Below are positions 26,701-35,038 of a DNA stretch of 64,000 nt, piece after piece; the stretch's first letter is position 1, and every line of letters begins with the position of its first letter. Both the position numbers and the translations under genes were made by a program. Location: contig NZ_CP007014.1 in NCBI RefSeq assembly GCF_000452705.1, positions 3,348,001-3,412,000 of the forward strand. The letters run 5' to 3'. This stretch comes from Pseudomonas syringae CC1557. Lineage in GTDB: Bacteria > Pseudomonadota > Gammaproteobacteria > Pseudomonadales > Pseudomonadaceae. The notes below the pieces were generated by a model, which did no database searches, was not told the origin of the DNA, and worked only from the letters and a program-made list of their open reading frames with translations.

Positions 26701-27765
26701 ATGGTCAAGACTTACAGTTACGCAGCGCAGTCCGCCAAAGACGTACTCAGGCCTTATCAGTTCGAACGGCGCGCCCCGGGTGCCGACGATGTGCAGATCG
26801 ATATTCTTTATTGCGGTGTGTGCCACTCCGACCTTCACACCGCGCGCAACGAATGGCACAACACACTTTATCCGTCCGTCCCGGGCCACGAAATAGTTGG
26901 TCGTATCACGGCCGTCGGTGCCAACGTAAAGACATTCAAGGTGGGCGACCTGGCGGGTGTCGGCTGCATGGTCGACAGTTGCCAGCAATGCGCATCCTGC
27001 GCCGAGGGTGAAGAACAGTACTGCGAGAGCGGCTTTACCGGCACTTACAATGGCCCGGTATTCGGCGGCGAAAATACCTACGGTGGTTACTCCGACAAGA
27101 TCGTGGTCAAAGAGAAGTTCGTGCTGCGCATCTCTCACGATGCCAATCTGGCCGCAGTAGCGCCTTTGCTGTGCGCAGGCATTACCACCTACTCGCCGCT
27201 GCGCCACTGGAAAGTCGGCCCCGGCAAGAAAGTCGGCATCGTCGGGCTGGGCGGTCTGGGTCATATGGGCGTCAAGATTGCCCACGCCATGGGTGCTCAT
27301 GTGGTGTTGTTCACTACCTCGCCGGACAAACGCGCAGACGGTCTGCGTCTGGGCGCAGACGAAGTGGTGGTATCGAAGGATCCAGAGCAAATGGCGACTC
27401 AGGCCAACAGCCTGGACTTTATCCTCAACACCGTCGCAGCGCCCCATGACCTTGATGCGTTTCTGGCACTGCTCAAGCGCGACGGCACCATGACCCTGGT
27501 CGGTGCTCCAGCCGAGCCACACCCGTCTCCGGCAGTCTTCAACCTGATTTTCAAGCGTCGCAGCCTGGCCGGCTCGCTGATCGGCGGCATTCAGGAAACC
27601 CAGGAAATGCTCGATTTCTGTGCCGAACACGGCATCGTCTCCGATATTGAAGAGATTGCCATGCAGGACATCAACGAAGCCTACGAGCGCATGTTGAAAG
27701 GCGATGTCAAATATCGCTTCGTTATCGACATGGCGAGCCTGAAGAAAGAAGCTTCAGCGGCCTGA
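26701..27765 (+). CDS. Zinc-dependent NADP alcohol dehydrogenase/aldehyde reductase, YahK-like
   Basis: A 354-residue medium-chain dehydrogenase. Catalytic zinc ligands are in CGVCHSD and PGHEIVG. Structural zinc cysteines are in CQQCASCAEGEEQYC. The nucleotide fold is GLGGLGHMGVKIA. It resembles E. coli YahK and plant cinnamyl alcohol dehydrogenases, which reduce a wide range of aldehydes. AAGGAG precedes the ATG. It is probably monocistronic; a detoxification role is inference. Confidence 0.9.
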   Translation: MVKTYSYAAQSAKDVLRPYQFERRAPGADDVQIDILYCGVCHSDLHTARNEWHNTLYPSVPGHEIVGRITAVGANVKTFKVGDLAGVGCMVDSCQQCASCAEGEEQYCESGFTGTYNGPVFGGENTYGGYSDKIVVKEKFVLRISHDANLAAVAPLLCAGITTYSPLRHWKVGPGKKVGIVGLGGLGHMGVKIAHAMGAHVVLFTTSPDKRADGLRLGADEVVVSKDPEQMATQANSLDFILNTVAAPHDLDAFLALLKRDGTMTLVGAPAEPHPSPAVFNLIFKRRSLAGSLIGGIQETQEMLDFCAEHGIVSDIEEIAMQDINEAYERMLKGDVKYRFVIDMASLKKEASAA

Positions 27766-28077
27766 TCCTGACTAAGGCGTCATGGAGTTCTGTTGCCATG
27801 GACGGCAATTCGCAAAAATCCTTCCGTACGTCGCAACGTGGGAACTGAAGCCCTGCGTTTACCCACTGACACGCCATACTTGCAGCTTATTGTGCAATCC
27901 GAAGAAAGCGTTCACAAACCGCCAGTTTTGTACTGAAGGTCAGGCATCAGACTTAACGCCTATTTAAATGAACTTTTTATTACAGTTTAGTGACTACTGT
28001 TGACTGCCCTTGGGTCTCAAGTTCACAAAGTCTCTGCAGATATTGATTGCAATGGACGTTTAACGGGCGAACGGAAT
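27766..28077. other. Intergenic region, A+T-rich
   Basis: A 312-base gap. The second half is clearly richer in A and T than its neighbours. The promoter of the Nudix gene is expected here. I see no convincing terminator, hairpin or coding frame. A short rightward frame from 27782 lacks a ribosome site and has no recognisable sequence. Confidence 0.4.
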
Positions 28078-28440
28078 ATGAAACAACGAGCGACAGTTAT
28101 CTGCGAACGCGATGGTCAGATCCTCTACGTGCGCAAACCGAAATCCAGATGGGCGTTGCCTGGCGGCAAAATCGAATCCGGGGAAACACCAGCTCAGGCG
28201 GCCATGCGCGAGTTGTGTGAAGAAACAGGCCTGGAAAACCTCGACCTGTCCTACCTCGCCGTATACGAGAAAGACCAGGTTACCCACTACGTCTTCATGA
28301 CGCAGGTGCCCAGCTCTATCGAAGCGTCACCGCAGAACGAAATTTCCGCCTGCAAGTGGCTGGCGCCGAAGAATCTCGGCGACCTGAAGGCCAGCAAGGC
28401 GACTAAAACCATCGTCAAATCACACGCTCGACAGGGCTGA
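28078..28440 (+). CDS. Nudix hydrolase
   Basis: A 120-residue single-domain Nudix protein. The Nudix box is complete: GKIESGETPAQAAMREL followed by CEETGL. The ATG at 28078 is preceded by a GAACGG-type site; the frame extends upstream but that part is not conserved. Substrate (nucleoside diphosphate derivative) cannot be told. Confidence 0.83.
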   Translation: MKQRATVICERDGQILYVRKPKSRWALPGGKIESGETPAQAAMRELCEETGLENLDLSYLAVYEKDQVTHYVFMTQVPSSIEASPQNEISACKWLAPKNLGDLKASKATKTIVKSHARQG

Positions 28441-28563
28441 GACCTTTCCAGGAAAGCGCTTACTCAAGGGAGTATCAGGACGATTGGATTGAACGGTATG
28501 GCCTCAAGCTGTTCCTAGACAGCACGACGGTTCATCACATTCACCCCGTCTCAGGAGAACTCC

Positions 28564-29625
28564 ATGACTCAAACCGCCCTGGTTGTTGGCGCAAGTGGCA
28601 TTGTCGGCAGCGCGATCACACAGTTGTTGCTTGAAAACAATTGGCAGGTCGCCGCCCTCTCCCGTAACCCGTCCACTGTGCCCGGCGTGACTCCGGTGGC
28701 TGCGGACCTTCAGAACCCGGCGTCTGTGAACGCGGCCCTGGCTGATCTGAAACCCACCCACGTATTCATCACTACCTGGTCGCGTCAGGCTACCGAAGCA
28801 GAGAATATTCGCGTCAATTCGGCGATGGTGCGTAACGTACTGGACGCCCTGCGCGCGGCGGGAAGCGTGCAGCATGTGGCACTGGTCACCGGCCTCAAGC
28901 ATTACCTTGGCCCCTTCGAGGCTTATGGCAAGGGCACGCTGCCACAGACGCCATTTCGCGAAAGCCAGCCACGCCTCGACATCGAAAACTTTTACTACGC
29001 GCAGGAAGATGAAGTCTTCGCCGCTGCGGAACAGGATGGTTTTACCTGGAGCGTGCATCGCCCGCATACCGTGACAGGTGTTGCAGTCGGTAATGCGATG
29101 AATATGGCGACCACCCTCGCCGTCTACGCCTCGATCTGCAAAGCCACCGGCCGTCCTTTTGTGTTCCCCGGCTCGCGCGTGCAGTGGGACAGCCTGACGG
29201 ACATGACCGACGCGCGTCAGCTGGCGAAACAACAGTTATGGGCTGCCACGACTCCTGCTGCCGCCAATCAGGCGTTCAACATCACTAACGGTGATGTGTT
29301 TCGCTGGAGCTGGATGTGGGGCCAGATCGCCGAGTACTTCGGCGTGGAGCCGGCGGCCTTCCCGGACCAGCCAGCCTTGCTGGAAACCCAGATGGCCAAT
29401 GACCAGGCCGCGTGGACTGATATCGTCCGTGAGCATCAGCTCAAGGAAGCAGATATCAACAGACTGATTTCGCCGTGGCACACCGATGCTGACCTTGGCC
29501 GCCCGATTGAAGTGGTCACGGACATGTCGAAAAGTCGCAAACTGGGCTTTACGGCATTCGAGGCGAGTGATGACGCGTTTATCAAGGTGTTTGAACAGCT
29601 GCGTCGTGATCGGCTGATTCCTTGA
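28564..29625 (+). CDS. PRISE-type short-chain reductase (progesterone 5-beta-reductase/iridoid synthase-like)
   Basis: A 353-residue extended SDR. The cofactor fold begins LVVGASGIVGSAI. The motifs TGLKHYLGPFE (catalytic Lys) and ENFYYAQEDEVF (catalytic Tyr) are those of plant progesterone 5-beta-reductases, which reduce activated C=C bonds of enones with NADPH. The Rossmann Arg in LSRNP fits NADPH. AGGAG precedes the ATG. Monocistronic. A role in reducing enone-type plant compounds is plausible but inferred. Confidence 0.85.
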   Translation: MTQTALVVGASGIVGSAITQLLLENNWQVAALSRNPSTVPGVTPVAADLQNPASVNAALADLKPTHVFITTWSRQATEAENIRVNSAMVRNVLDALRAAGSVQHVALVTGLKHYLGPFEAYGKGTLPQTPFRESQPRLDIENFYYAQEDEVFAAAEQDGFTWSVHRPHTVTGVAVGNAMNMATTLAVYASICKATGRPFVFPGSRVQWDSLTDMTDARQLAKQQLWAATTPAAANQAFNITNGDVFRWSWMWGQIAEYFGVEPAAFPDQPALLETQMANDQAAWTDIVREHQLKEADINRLISPWHTDADLGRPIEVVTDMSKSRKLGFTAFEASDDAFIKVFEQLRRDRLIP

Positions 29626-29696
29626 GGGGCGTAACGCTCCGCGTCGTACAGCGGCTTTGCGTTGTCAGTTGAACCAAGGTCATGCCCCTGACCATC

Positions 29697-29743
29697 GTGC
29701 CGACGCTCTGCGTCGGCATGCAGTTCGTGACGCTCCGCGTCAC
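29697..29743. repeat. Palindromic extragenic repeat, copy 1
   Basis: A 47-base element with two small hairpins: GCCGACGC-TCT-GCGTCGGC and GTGACGC-TCC-GCGTCAC. A near-identical element is at 36253-36299. Related GACGC-TCY-GCGTC cores occur near 29640 and 62289. It lies after the PRISE gene, a usual place for REP-like elements. Confidence 0.75.
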
Positions 29744-29860
29744 ATATCGGTTCTTCGACTTTGCCGGGTACCTTCGCGAAAGCGCTTTTATCCATGTGCA
29801 GTGATAACGGGCACAGCATGACATCGTGCCGCGACGGCTATTGGCACGAAAATCTTCAAC

Positions 29861-29895
29861 AAAAAAGGGTCAACCTTTCGGTTGACCCTTTTTTT
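29861..29895 (-). terminator. Intrinsic terminator after tRNA-Val copy 1
   Basis: GGGTCAAC-CTTTCG-GTTGACCC is an 8-bp perfect stem flanked by A and T runs on both sides. Read leftward it ends in a run of T directly after the hairpin, placed about 25 bases beyond the tRNA 3' end. It may act in both directions. Confidence 0.85.
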
Positions 29896-29919
29896 ACCGC
29901 CCAGCAGAGCGGATTTGTT

Positions 29920-29996
29920 TGGTAGGCGCGATTGGACTCGAACCAACGACCCCCACCATGTCAAGGTGGTGCTCTAACCAACTGAGCTACGTGCCT
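29920..29996 (-). tRNA. tRNA-Val (GAC)
   Basis: A 77-base tRNA with encoded CCA. Acceptor AGGCACG... pairs with ...CGCGCCT. The D-stem region is GCTCAGTTGGTTAGAGC, the anticodon stem-loop is CCACC-TTGACAT-GGTGG with anticodon GAC, and the T-loop is GGTTCGAGTCC. Identical to the copy at 30163-30239. Confidence 0.96.
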
Positions 29997-30009
29997 GCTG
30001 TGGGTCGGC

Positions 30010-30037
30010 ATTTTACGGATATTCGAATACCTGTCAA
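30010..30037 (-). promoter_or_regulatory. Sigma-70 promoter of tRNA-Val copy 1
   Basis: Read leftward: -35 TTGACA, 16-base spacer, -10 TAAAAT, then a GC-rich discriminator (GCCGACCC) as in stringently controlled stable-RNA promoters. The tRNA begins 14 bases after the -10 box. Confidence 0.8.
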
Positions 30038-30102
30038 ATGCTTTTTCGCAGTAACTCTATGAATAGCCAAAAATTTTATTCCTGGCTTTCGCCAAAAACA
30101 AT

Positions 30103-30134
30103 AAAAAAGGGCGACCCTTCCGGGTCGCCCTTTT
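30103..30134 (-). terminator. Intrinsic terminator after tRNA-Val copy 2
   Basis: GGGCGACCC-TTCC-GGGTCGCCC forms a perfect 9-bp stem. Leftward, it is followed by TTTTTTA. It separates the two tRNA units. Confidence 0.85.
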
Positions 30135-30162
30135 CTCACCGCCCAGCAGAGCGGATTTTGTC

Positions 30163-30239
30163 TGGTAGGCGCGATTGGACTCGAACCAACGACCCCCACC
30201 ATGTCAAGGTGGTGCTCTAACCAACTGAGCTACGTGCCT
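30163..30239 (-). tRNA. tRNA-Val (GAC)
   Basis: The second 77-base copy, identical in sequence to 29920-29996, with anticodon GAC and encoded CCA. It has its own promoter and terminator. Confidence 0.96.
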
Positions 30240-30252
30240 GCTGTGGGTCGGC

Positions 30253-30280
30253 ATTTTACGGATATGGAAATGCCTGTCAA
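30253..30280 (-). promoter_or_regulatory. Sigma-70 promoter of tRNA-Val copy 2
   Basis: TTGACA, 16-base spacer, TAAAAT and the same GC-rich discriminator as copy 1. The spacer sequences differ at a few positions between the copies while the hexamers are kept. Confidence 0.8.
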
Positions 30281-30422
30281 TCTGTTTCTTGTGCTAACCC
30301 TATGAATTAAAGCGGTTTTTGTAGATTGGTTGATGACCGCTTTTTTCGCCTCAAGCTGGCAGTGCCTGGCCATCTCGGGTAGGATCGGCAGCATCGTCAA
30401 GAATATTAAACGGAGTCTCAGG

Positions 30423-31706
30423 ATGGCGAACACGCCCTATCCGCAGTCCTACTACGCTGCTTCCGCCAATCCCGCACCGGAACGCCCCGCGTTGCAAGGT
30501 GAGGTCGAGACTGATGTCTGCGTGATTGGCGCTGGCTATACAGGCTTGTCCAGTGCCCTGTTCCTGCTGGAAAACGGATTTCGGGTGACCGTGCTGGAAG
30601 CGGCCAAGGTCGGGTTTGGTGCATCGGGTCGCAACGGCGGGCAGATCGTCAACAGCTACAGCCGTGATATCGACGTGATCGAGCGCACTGTCGGCCCGCG
30701 CCAGTCGCAATTGCTGGGGCAGATGGCCTTCGAAGGCGCCTCCATTATCCGTGATCGGGTTTCACGCTATGGCATCCAGTGCGACCTGAAGGACGGCGGC
30801 GTGTTTGCAGCCCTGACCGGCAAGCAACTGGCGCATCTGGAAGCGCAGCAACGTCTCTGGGAGCGTTATGGCCACAGCAAGCTGGAATTGATGGACAAGC
30901 GTCGCATCAATGAAGTCGTTGCCTGTGATCAATACATAGGCGGCTTGCTGGACATGACCGGCGGCCATATTCACCCGCTCAATCTGGCGCTAGGCGAAGC
31001 GGCTGCCGTCGAGACCCTGGGTGGCACGATTTACGAGCAGTCGGCGGCGATTCGTATCGAGCGCGGTGCCAACCCGGTGGTGCATACCGCGCAGGGCAAG
31101 GTCCGGGCGAAGTTCATTATCGTGGCGGGCAACGCCTATCTGGGCAATCTGGTGCCGGAGCTGGCAGCTAAATCGATGCCTTGCGGCACTCAGGTGATTA
31201 CCACCGAGCCGTTGAGCGATGAGCTGGCCAAAACGCTTTTGCCTCAGGACTATTGCGTCGAAGACTGCAATTACCTGCTTGATTACTACCGCCTCAGCGC
31301 TGACAAGCGCCTGATCTTTGGTGGCGGTGTGGTGTATGGCGCGCGCGATCCGGCCAACATTGAGGCGATTATCCGACCGAAGATGATCAAGGCGTTCCCG
31401 CAGCTCAAGAACGTGAAGATCGACTACGCCTGGACCGGCAATTTCCTGCTGACCCTGTCTCGCCTGCCACAAGTGGGAAGGCTGGGCGAAAATATCTATT
31501 ATTCGCAGGGCTGCAGTGGCCATGGTGTGACCTACACGCACCTGGCTGGCAAGGTGCTGGCCGAAGCATTGCGTGGCCAGGCCGAGCGGTTCGATGCGTT
31601 CGCCGACCTGCCCCACTATCCATTTCCCGGCGGCCAGATGCTGCGCACCCCACTTACCGCGCTGGGTGCCTGGTACTACAGTCTGCGAGATAAACTGGGT
31701 TTCTGA
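30423..31706 (+). CDS. puuB: Gamma-glutamylputrescine oxidase-like FAD oxidoreductase
   Basis: A 427-residue DAO-family flavoenzyme, collinear with E. coli PuuB (426 residues). The FAD motif is VIGAGYTGLSSALFLLENGF. GASGRNGGQIVNSYSRDIDVIE, GGHIHPLNLA and YCVEDCNYLLDYYRL are shared with PuuB. PuuB oxidises gamma-glutamylputrescine to the aldehyde in putrescine catabolism. The other puu genes are not adjacent. The ATG with a CGGAG site is preferred over an upstream in-frame ATG at 30330. Confidence 0.87.
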   Translation: MANTPYPQSYYAASANPAPERPALQGEVETDVCVIGAGYTGLSSALFLLENGFRVTVLEAAKVGFGASGRNGGQIVNSYSRDIDVIERTVGPRQSQLLGQMAFEGASIIRDRVSRYGIQCDLKDGGVFAALTGKQLAHLEAQQRLWERYGHSKLELMDKRRINEVVACDQYIGGLLDMTGGHIHPLNLALGEAAAVETLGGTIYEQSAAIRIERGANPVVHTAQGKVRAKFIIVAGNAYLGNLVPELAAKSMPCGTQVITTEPLSDELAKTLLPQDYCVEDCNYLLDYYRLSADKRLIFGGGVVYGARDPANIEAIIRPKMIKAFPQLKNVKIDYAWTGNFLLTLSRLPQVGRLGENIYYSQGCSGHGVTYTHLAGKVLAEALRGQAERFDAFADLPHYPFPGGQMLRTPLTALGAWYYSLRDKLGF

Positions 31707-31712
31707 AAAGCA

Positions 31713-31743
31713 CAAAAAACGGCACCTCATGGGTGCCGTTTTT
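31713..31743. terminator. Intrinsic terminator between convergent genes
   Basis: AACGGCACC-TCAT-GGTGCCGTT (with extra G) forms a strong stem flanked by A6 and T5 runs, just after the PuuB stop. It can serve both the rightward puuB and the leftward lipoprotein gene. Confidence 0.85.
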
Positions 31744-31761
31744 GTCACTGCCGCGTTGATT

Positions 31762-32463
31762 TCATTTAACGCCGCGTGCAAGTGTTTTCTTCGCTTCGCC
31801 TGCTGCCTGTTCCTGACCGGCCTTCGCCAGCGCATCGGCCGCCTGTACCCAGCGCTGCTGATCGACATGGGCTGGTAGCTGACGAGGCGACTGAACCAGC
31901 ACTGCCCAACTGCCCGCGTCTTTCCAGGCGGACGTGAAGCTGCTGAAGCTCATCGAATGGCGACGATCCATACCGACATTGAGCAATACCGTCTCCTTGA
32001 CCCGGTTGTAACCGATCAGAACGGCATAACGCGGACCTTTCCAGAACGCAGAACCCTGGGCCACCCGCAGCATCACCGGGTACCCCGCGGAGACCTGAGC
32101 CAGCAAGTCCTGCAGTTCGCCGTCAAGCGGATAAACCATGAAGCCGTATTCGCGCGCGACCTTTTGCAGGTTCTGCTCAAGGCGATCTTCGGCACCTGGC
32201 AATTGCAGCGGCTTGTCGAGCAAGCCAGGCGTGGTCTGCACCTGCTGATTGGCCAGCATGCTCGCCAGTACCATCGGGCCGCTCTGATAGGCGTTGCCCC
32301 GGAAGAACGGTACAGACGTCAGTTCAACCCGGTCCGGGAGGCGTTTCATCTCGGGCGTGACCATCGAGCTGCACCCGGCCAGGCCAAGAACAAGCGTACA
32401 GGCAAGCCAGTAACGTTTGAATGCAGTGGAACTGGAAAAAATAGACACAGACAGCATGTTCAC
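31762..32463 (-). CDS. C39-peptidase-like lipoprotein lacking catalytic Cys and His
   Basis: A 233-residue lipoprotein with a signal peptide ending in the lipobox LAGC (Cys near residue 31). The body resembles C39-like papain-fold domains (VELTSVPFF, then YAVLIGYN). The usual QCGPAAL is QSGPMVL, so the nucleophile Cys is Ser. The usual His before YAVV is replaced by Arg (GPRYAVL). It is therefore probably not a protease and may bind peptides. The start is the first ATG with a reasonable signal; internal starts would shorten the leader. Confidence 0.75.
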   Translation of the reverse strand: MNMLSVSIFSSSTAFKRYWLACTLVLGLAGCSSMVTPEMKRLPDRVELTSVPFFRGNAYQSGPMVLASMLANQQVQTTPGLLDKPLQLPGAEDRLEQNLQKVAREYGFMVYPLDGELQDLLAQVSAGYPVMLRVAQGSAFWKGPRYAVLIGYNRVKETVLLNVGMDRRHSMSFSSFTSAWKDAGSWAVLVQSPRQLPAHVDQQRWVQAADALAKAGQEQAAGEAKKTLARGVK

Positions 32464-32676
32464 TCACTTCAACTGATATGGGGCAACCCGCGACCCGATC
32501 CGGGCTCTGATCATAGAGCGGTCAGGGTTGCCGGTATAGCGCCGCGCGGTAGTCTGTTCAATGCATTAGAGCAAATCGGTCGTAGCGAGACGCCGTTTGT
32601 CACTCAAACCGAAACATGCCCCGTACTAGACTGTCAATTATTCAGACCGTGAAAAAAGCAGGATGTGGAGGCATTT

Positions 32677-32856
32677 ATGAGCCTGGGACTGACAATCGTA
32701 ATGTTGATTGCTTCGTGGCTTGCCGTATCGAGCGCCATGCTCTGGGGAGTCATGCGCGTTTCACGTCGCCACCCTCCGCGCAGTATCAAACCCATTGCGC
32801 TGCAAAAGCCGGACCTCACAGAGCATGTCAAAGGTCAACCTGCGGCAGCCAGCTGA
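32677..32856 (+). CDS. Small single-pass membrane protein
   Basis: A 59-residue protein. One hydrophobic helix (LTIVMLIASWLAVSSAMLW) is followed by a basic stretch (RVSRRHPPR) and a polar tail. A GGAGG site lies 6 bases before the ATG and a clear terminator follows, so it looks like a real monocistronic gene. Function unknown. Confidence 0.65.
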   Translation: MSLGLTIVMLIASWLAVSSAMLWGVMRVSRRHPPRSIKPIALQKPDLTEHVKGQPAAAS

Positions 32857-32911
32857 GCGCTGCTGGCAGGCTTCCGAGAAACACAGTTATTCAAACAATG
32901 CCCTGAATGCA

Positions 32912-32948
32912 AAACGGTCGACCCAGTTGCCTGGGTCGACCGTTTTTT
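32912..32948. terminator. Intrinsic terminator between small membrane protein and terC
   Basis: AACGGTCGACCCAG-TTGC-CTGGGTCGACCGTT is a 14-bp perfect stem followed rightward by six T and leftward by TTTTG. It lies between convergent genes and probably serves both. Confidence 0.9.
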
Positions 32949-32962
32949 CCATCTGTTTCTTA

Positions 32963-33724
32963 TCAGTTCGCTGACAACTTCGCGGCAGCGGCCTTCCTGC
33001 GTCGTGCTCTGCGTACCAGCATGTTCAGACCTTCAATGGCAGCCGAGAACGTCATGGCCGCATAGATGTAGCCTTTAGGAACATGGGCGCCAAAGCCTTC
33101 GGCGATCAGCGTCATACCGATCATGATCAGGAAACCCAGTGCCAGCATGACCACTGTAGGGTTGTCGTTGATGAACTTCGCCAGCGGGTTGGCAGCGACC
33201 AGCATCACCACCACAGCACTCACTACAGCGATGATCATGATCGGCAAGTGCTCGGTCATGCCCACGGCGGTGATGATACTGTCGATGGAGAACACCAGGT
33301 CCAGCATCAGGATCTGCACGATTGCCGCACCCATGCTCAACGCCACTACCGAACCCAGGGCTTTCTCTTCGTCAGTCTTGACGTCCATGCTGTGGTGGAT
33401 TTCCGTGGTCGCTTTCCAGACCAGGAACAGACCACCGGCGATCAGAATCATGTCTTTCCATGAGAACGCCTGACCAAACACCTCGAACACAGGCTCAGTC
33501 AGTTGCACGATATAAGCTACGGTGCTGAGCAGGCCCAGGCGCATGACCAGCGCCATGCCAATACCCAGTTTGCGGGCTTTTTCCCGCTGATTTTCCGGGA
33601 GTTTGTTGGTAATGATCGAGATGAAGATCAGGTTATCGATACCCAACACTATTTCCATCACCACCAATGTCGCCAAGGCAATCCAGGCTGCCGGACTTGT
33701 CGCGAGTTCCAAAAGGTATTCCAT
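32963..33724 (-). CDS. TerC-family integral membrane protein
   Basis: A 253-residue protein with about seven membrane helices. The TerC motif [18 protein letters not shown] with acidic residues in the first helix, and [17 protein letters not shown] in a later helix, suggest a cation-handling role; other TerC proteins move manganese or affect tellurite resistance. It ends with a basic tail. Single gene, with a terminator beyond its stop. Confidence 0.87.
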   Translation of the reverse strand: MEYLLELATSPAAWIALATLVVMEIVLGIDNLIFISIITNKLPENQREKARKLGIGMALVMRLGLLSTVAYIVQLTEPVFEVFGQAFSWKDMILIAGGLFLVWKATTEIHHSMDVKTDEEKALGSVVALSMGAAIVQILMLDLVFSIDSIITAVGMTEHLPIMIIAVVSAVVVMLVAANPLAKFINDNPTVVMLALGFLIMIGMTLIAEGFGAHVPKGYIYAAMTFSAAIEGLNMLVRRARRRKAAAAKLSAN

Positions 33725-33758
33725 AGATCACTGCCCCGCCTGAGCCAATAGTTATGCG

Positions 33759-34001
33759 TTAGATTTCTTTGTGGGACTTGCTTTCGGTTTCAGCCTTGTT
33801 TGGTGGCGCTTCAAGAATGGAAAGTTCCTGTCTGGCCTCATCCAGCGCGTTGTTGGCCGCCTGATGTGTTTCTTCAATTGTCTGTTTTGCAGCCTCTGCG
33901 GCGCTATCAAGCGCCCGCTTGGTAGACGACTCTATCTGATCGCATCCTGCCACTACCAGTAGCGAGCCGCTCAGCAGTACCGCGTAAATGGATGTTTTCA
34001 T
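33759..34001 (-). CDS. Small helical lipoprotein
   Basis: An 80-residue lipoprotein. The signal ends at the lipobox VVAGC (Cys about 20). The mature part is Ala/Glu/Gln-rich and helical (AAEAAKQTIEETHQAANNA). The ATG at 34001 has a GAGAG site; the longer frame to 34067 is not favoured. Divergent from nhaR. Function unknown. Confidence 0.72.
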   Translation of the reverse strand: MKTSIYAVLLSGSLLVVAGCDQIESSTKRALDSAAEAAKQTIEETHQAANNALDEARQELSILEAPPNKAETESKSHKEI

Positions 34002-34135
34002 GAGTTTCTCTCGATATTCAAGACCGGATATTCCGTGAGGACCGGCGTTGGCAAGAACTCTATACATCTTGAAACATCAGGAAAATTCGATTTTATCACG
34101 CGTATACTTCGGTTTTTACGAATCGGGAAAAAGCC

Positions 34136-35038
34136 ATGCTCAATTACAGGCAGTTACATTACTTTTGGGTCGTGGCCAAAACCGGCAGTATCGTGCGCGC
34201 TTGCGAGCAACTGAATTTGACGGCACAGACTGTCAGCGGGCAGATCAGCCTGCTGGAAACCTCACTGGGCGTGGACTTGTTCCAGCGTGTGGGTCGGCAA
34301 CTGGAAATGACCGAAGCAGGTCGCATGGCCCTGCCCTACGCCGAGCAGATGTTTCAACTCGGCAACGAGCTGGAAAACCTCCTGCGTTCGCAGCCTGACG
34401 AACAACAACTGCTGTTTCGCATCGGCGTGGCGGATGTGGTGCCTAAATCAATTGTGTATCGATTGATTTCACCAACCATGAATCTGCAGGAATCCATCCG
34501 GATTACCTGTCGGGAAGACAAACTGGAACGGCTGCTCGCAGACCTGGCCGTGCAGCGTCTGGACCTGGTGATCTCGGACAGCCCGATGCCGCCACACCTG
34601 GATATCAAGGGCCATAGTCATAAGCTGGGTGAGTGCGGGGTCAGTTTTTTCGCCACCCGCGAGGTGGCTGAACGTGTCGGGGCGGACTTCCCACAATGCA
34701 TGCATGGCGCGCCGCTGTTGATTCCAGGGCCGGAAACGGTGGTTCGCGGCAGGCTCATGCGCTGGTTTGCCGAACAGAAAATCCAGCCACGCATCATCGG
34801 CGAGTTCGACGACAGTGCGTTGATGAAGGCTTTCGGCAAATCCGGCAGCGGCATCTTCGTTGCGCCCAGCGTGATCGCCGCTGAAGTGCAGAGCCAGTAC
34901 GACGTGCAGCTCATCGGCCAGACCGACGCGGTAACAGAGTCGTTCTACGCCATCACCGTGGAGCGCAAGGTCAAGCACCCCGGTGTGGTGGCCATTGCCG
35001 AAAGTGCTCGAAACCAGTTATTCACTGATGCCGTTTAG
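34136..35038 (+). CDS. nhaR: LysR-family regulator, NhaR-like
   Basis: A 300-residue LysR regulator collinear with E. coli NhaR: N-terminal HTH (LNYRQLHYFWVVAKTGSIV), then GVADVVPKSIVYR, LDLVISDSPMP, GECGVSFF and GEFDDSALMKAFG. E. coli NhaR responds to sodium and activates nhaA and other stress genes. No nhaA is adjacent here. The stop overlaps the convergent MFS gene by 4 bases. Confidence 0.85.
   Translation: MLNYRQLHYFWVVAKTGSIVRACEQLNLTAQTVSGQISLLETSLGVDLFQRVGRQLEMTEAGRMALPYAEQMFQLGNELENLLRSQPDEQQLLFRIGVADVVPKSIVYRLISPTMNLQESIRITCREDKLERLLADLAVQRLDLVISDSPMPPHLDIKGHSHKLGECGVSFFATREVAERVGADFPQCMHGAPLLIPGPETVVRGRLMRWFAEQKIQPRIIGEFDDSALMKAFGKSGSGIFVAPSVIAAEVQSQYDVQLIGQTDAVTESFYAITVERKVKHPGVVAIAESARNQLFTDAV

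Larger units (their letters stand above)
29896..30280 (-). repeat. Tandem direct repeat carrying two tRNA-Val genes
   Basis: Two units of about 142 bases (29896-30037 and 30138-30280) contain the tRNA, its leader and its promoter with few differences. Spacer sequence between them holds a terminator. The arrangement shows a duplication of a full tRNA transcription unit. Confidence 0.85.

Noticed and set aside
27782..27967. 60-codon plus-strand frame after the YahK-like gene
   Set aside because: No ribosome site, unusual composition, in an A+T-rich gap.
29896..30280. tRNA genes as a genomic-island attachment site
   Set aside because: No integrase, no repeated tRNA fragment downstream and ordinary genes on both sides.
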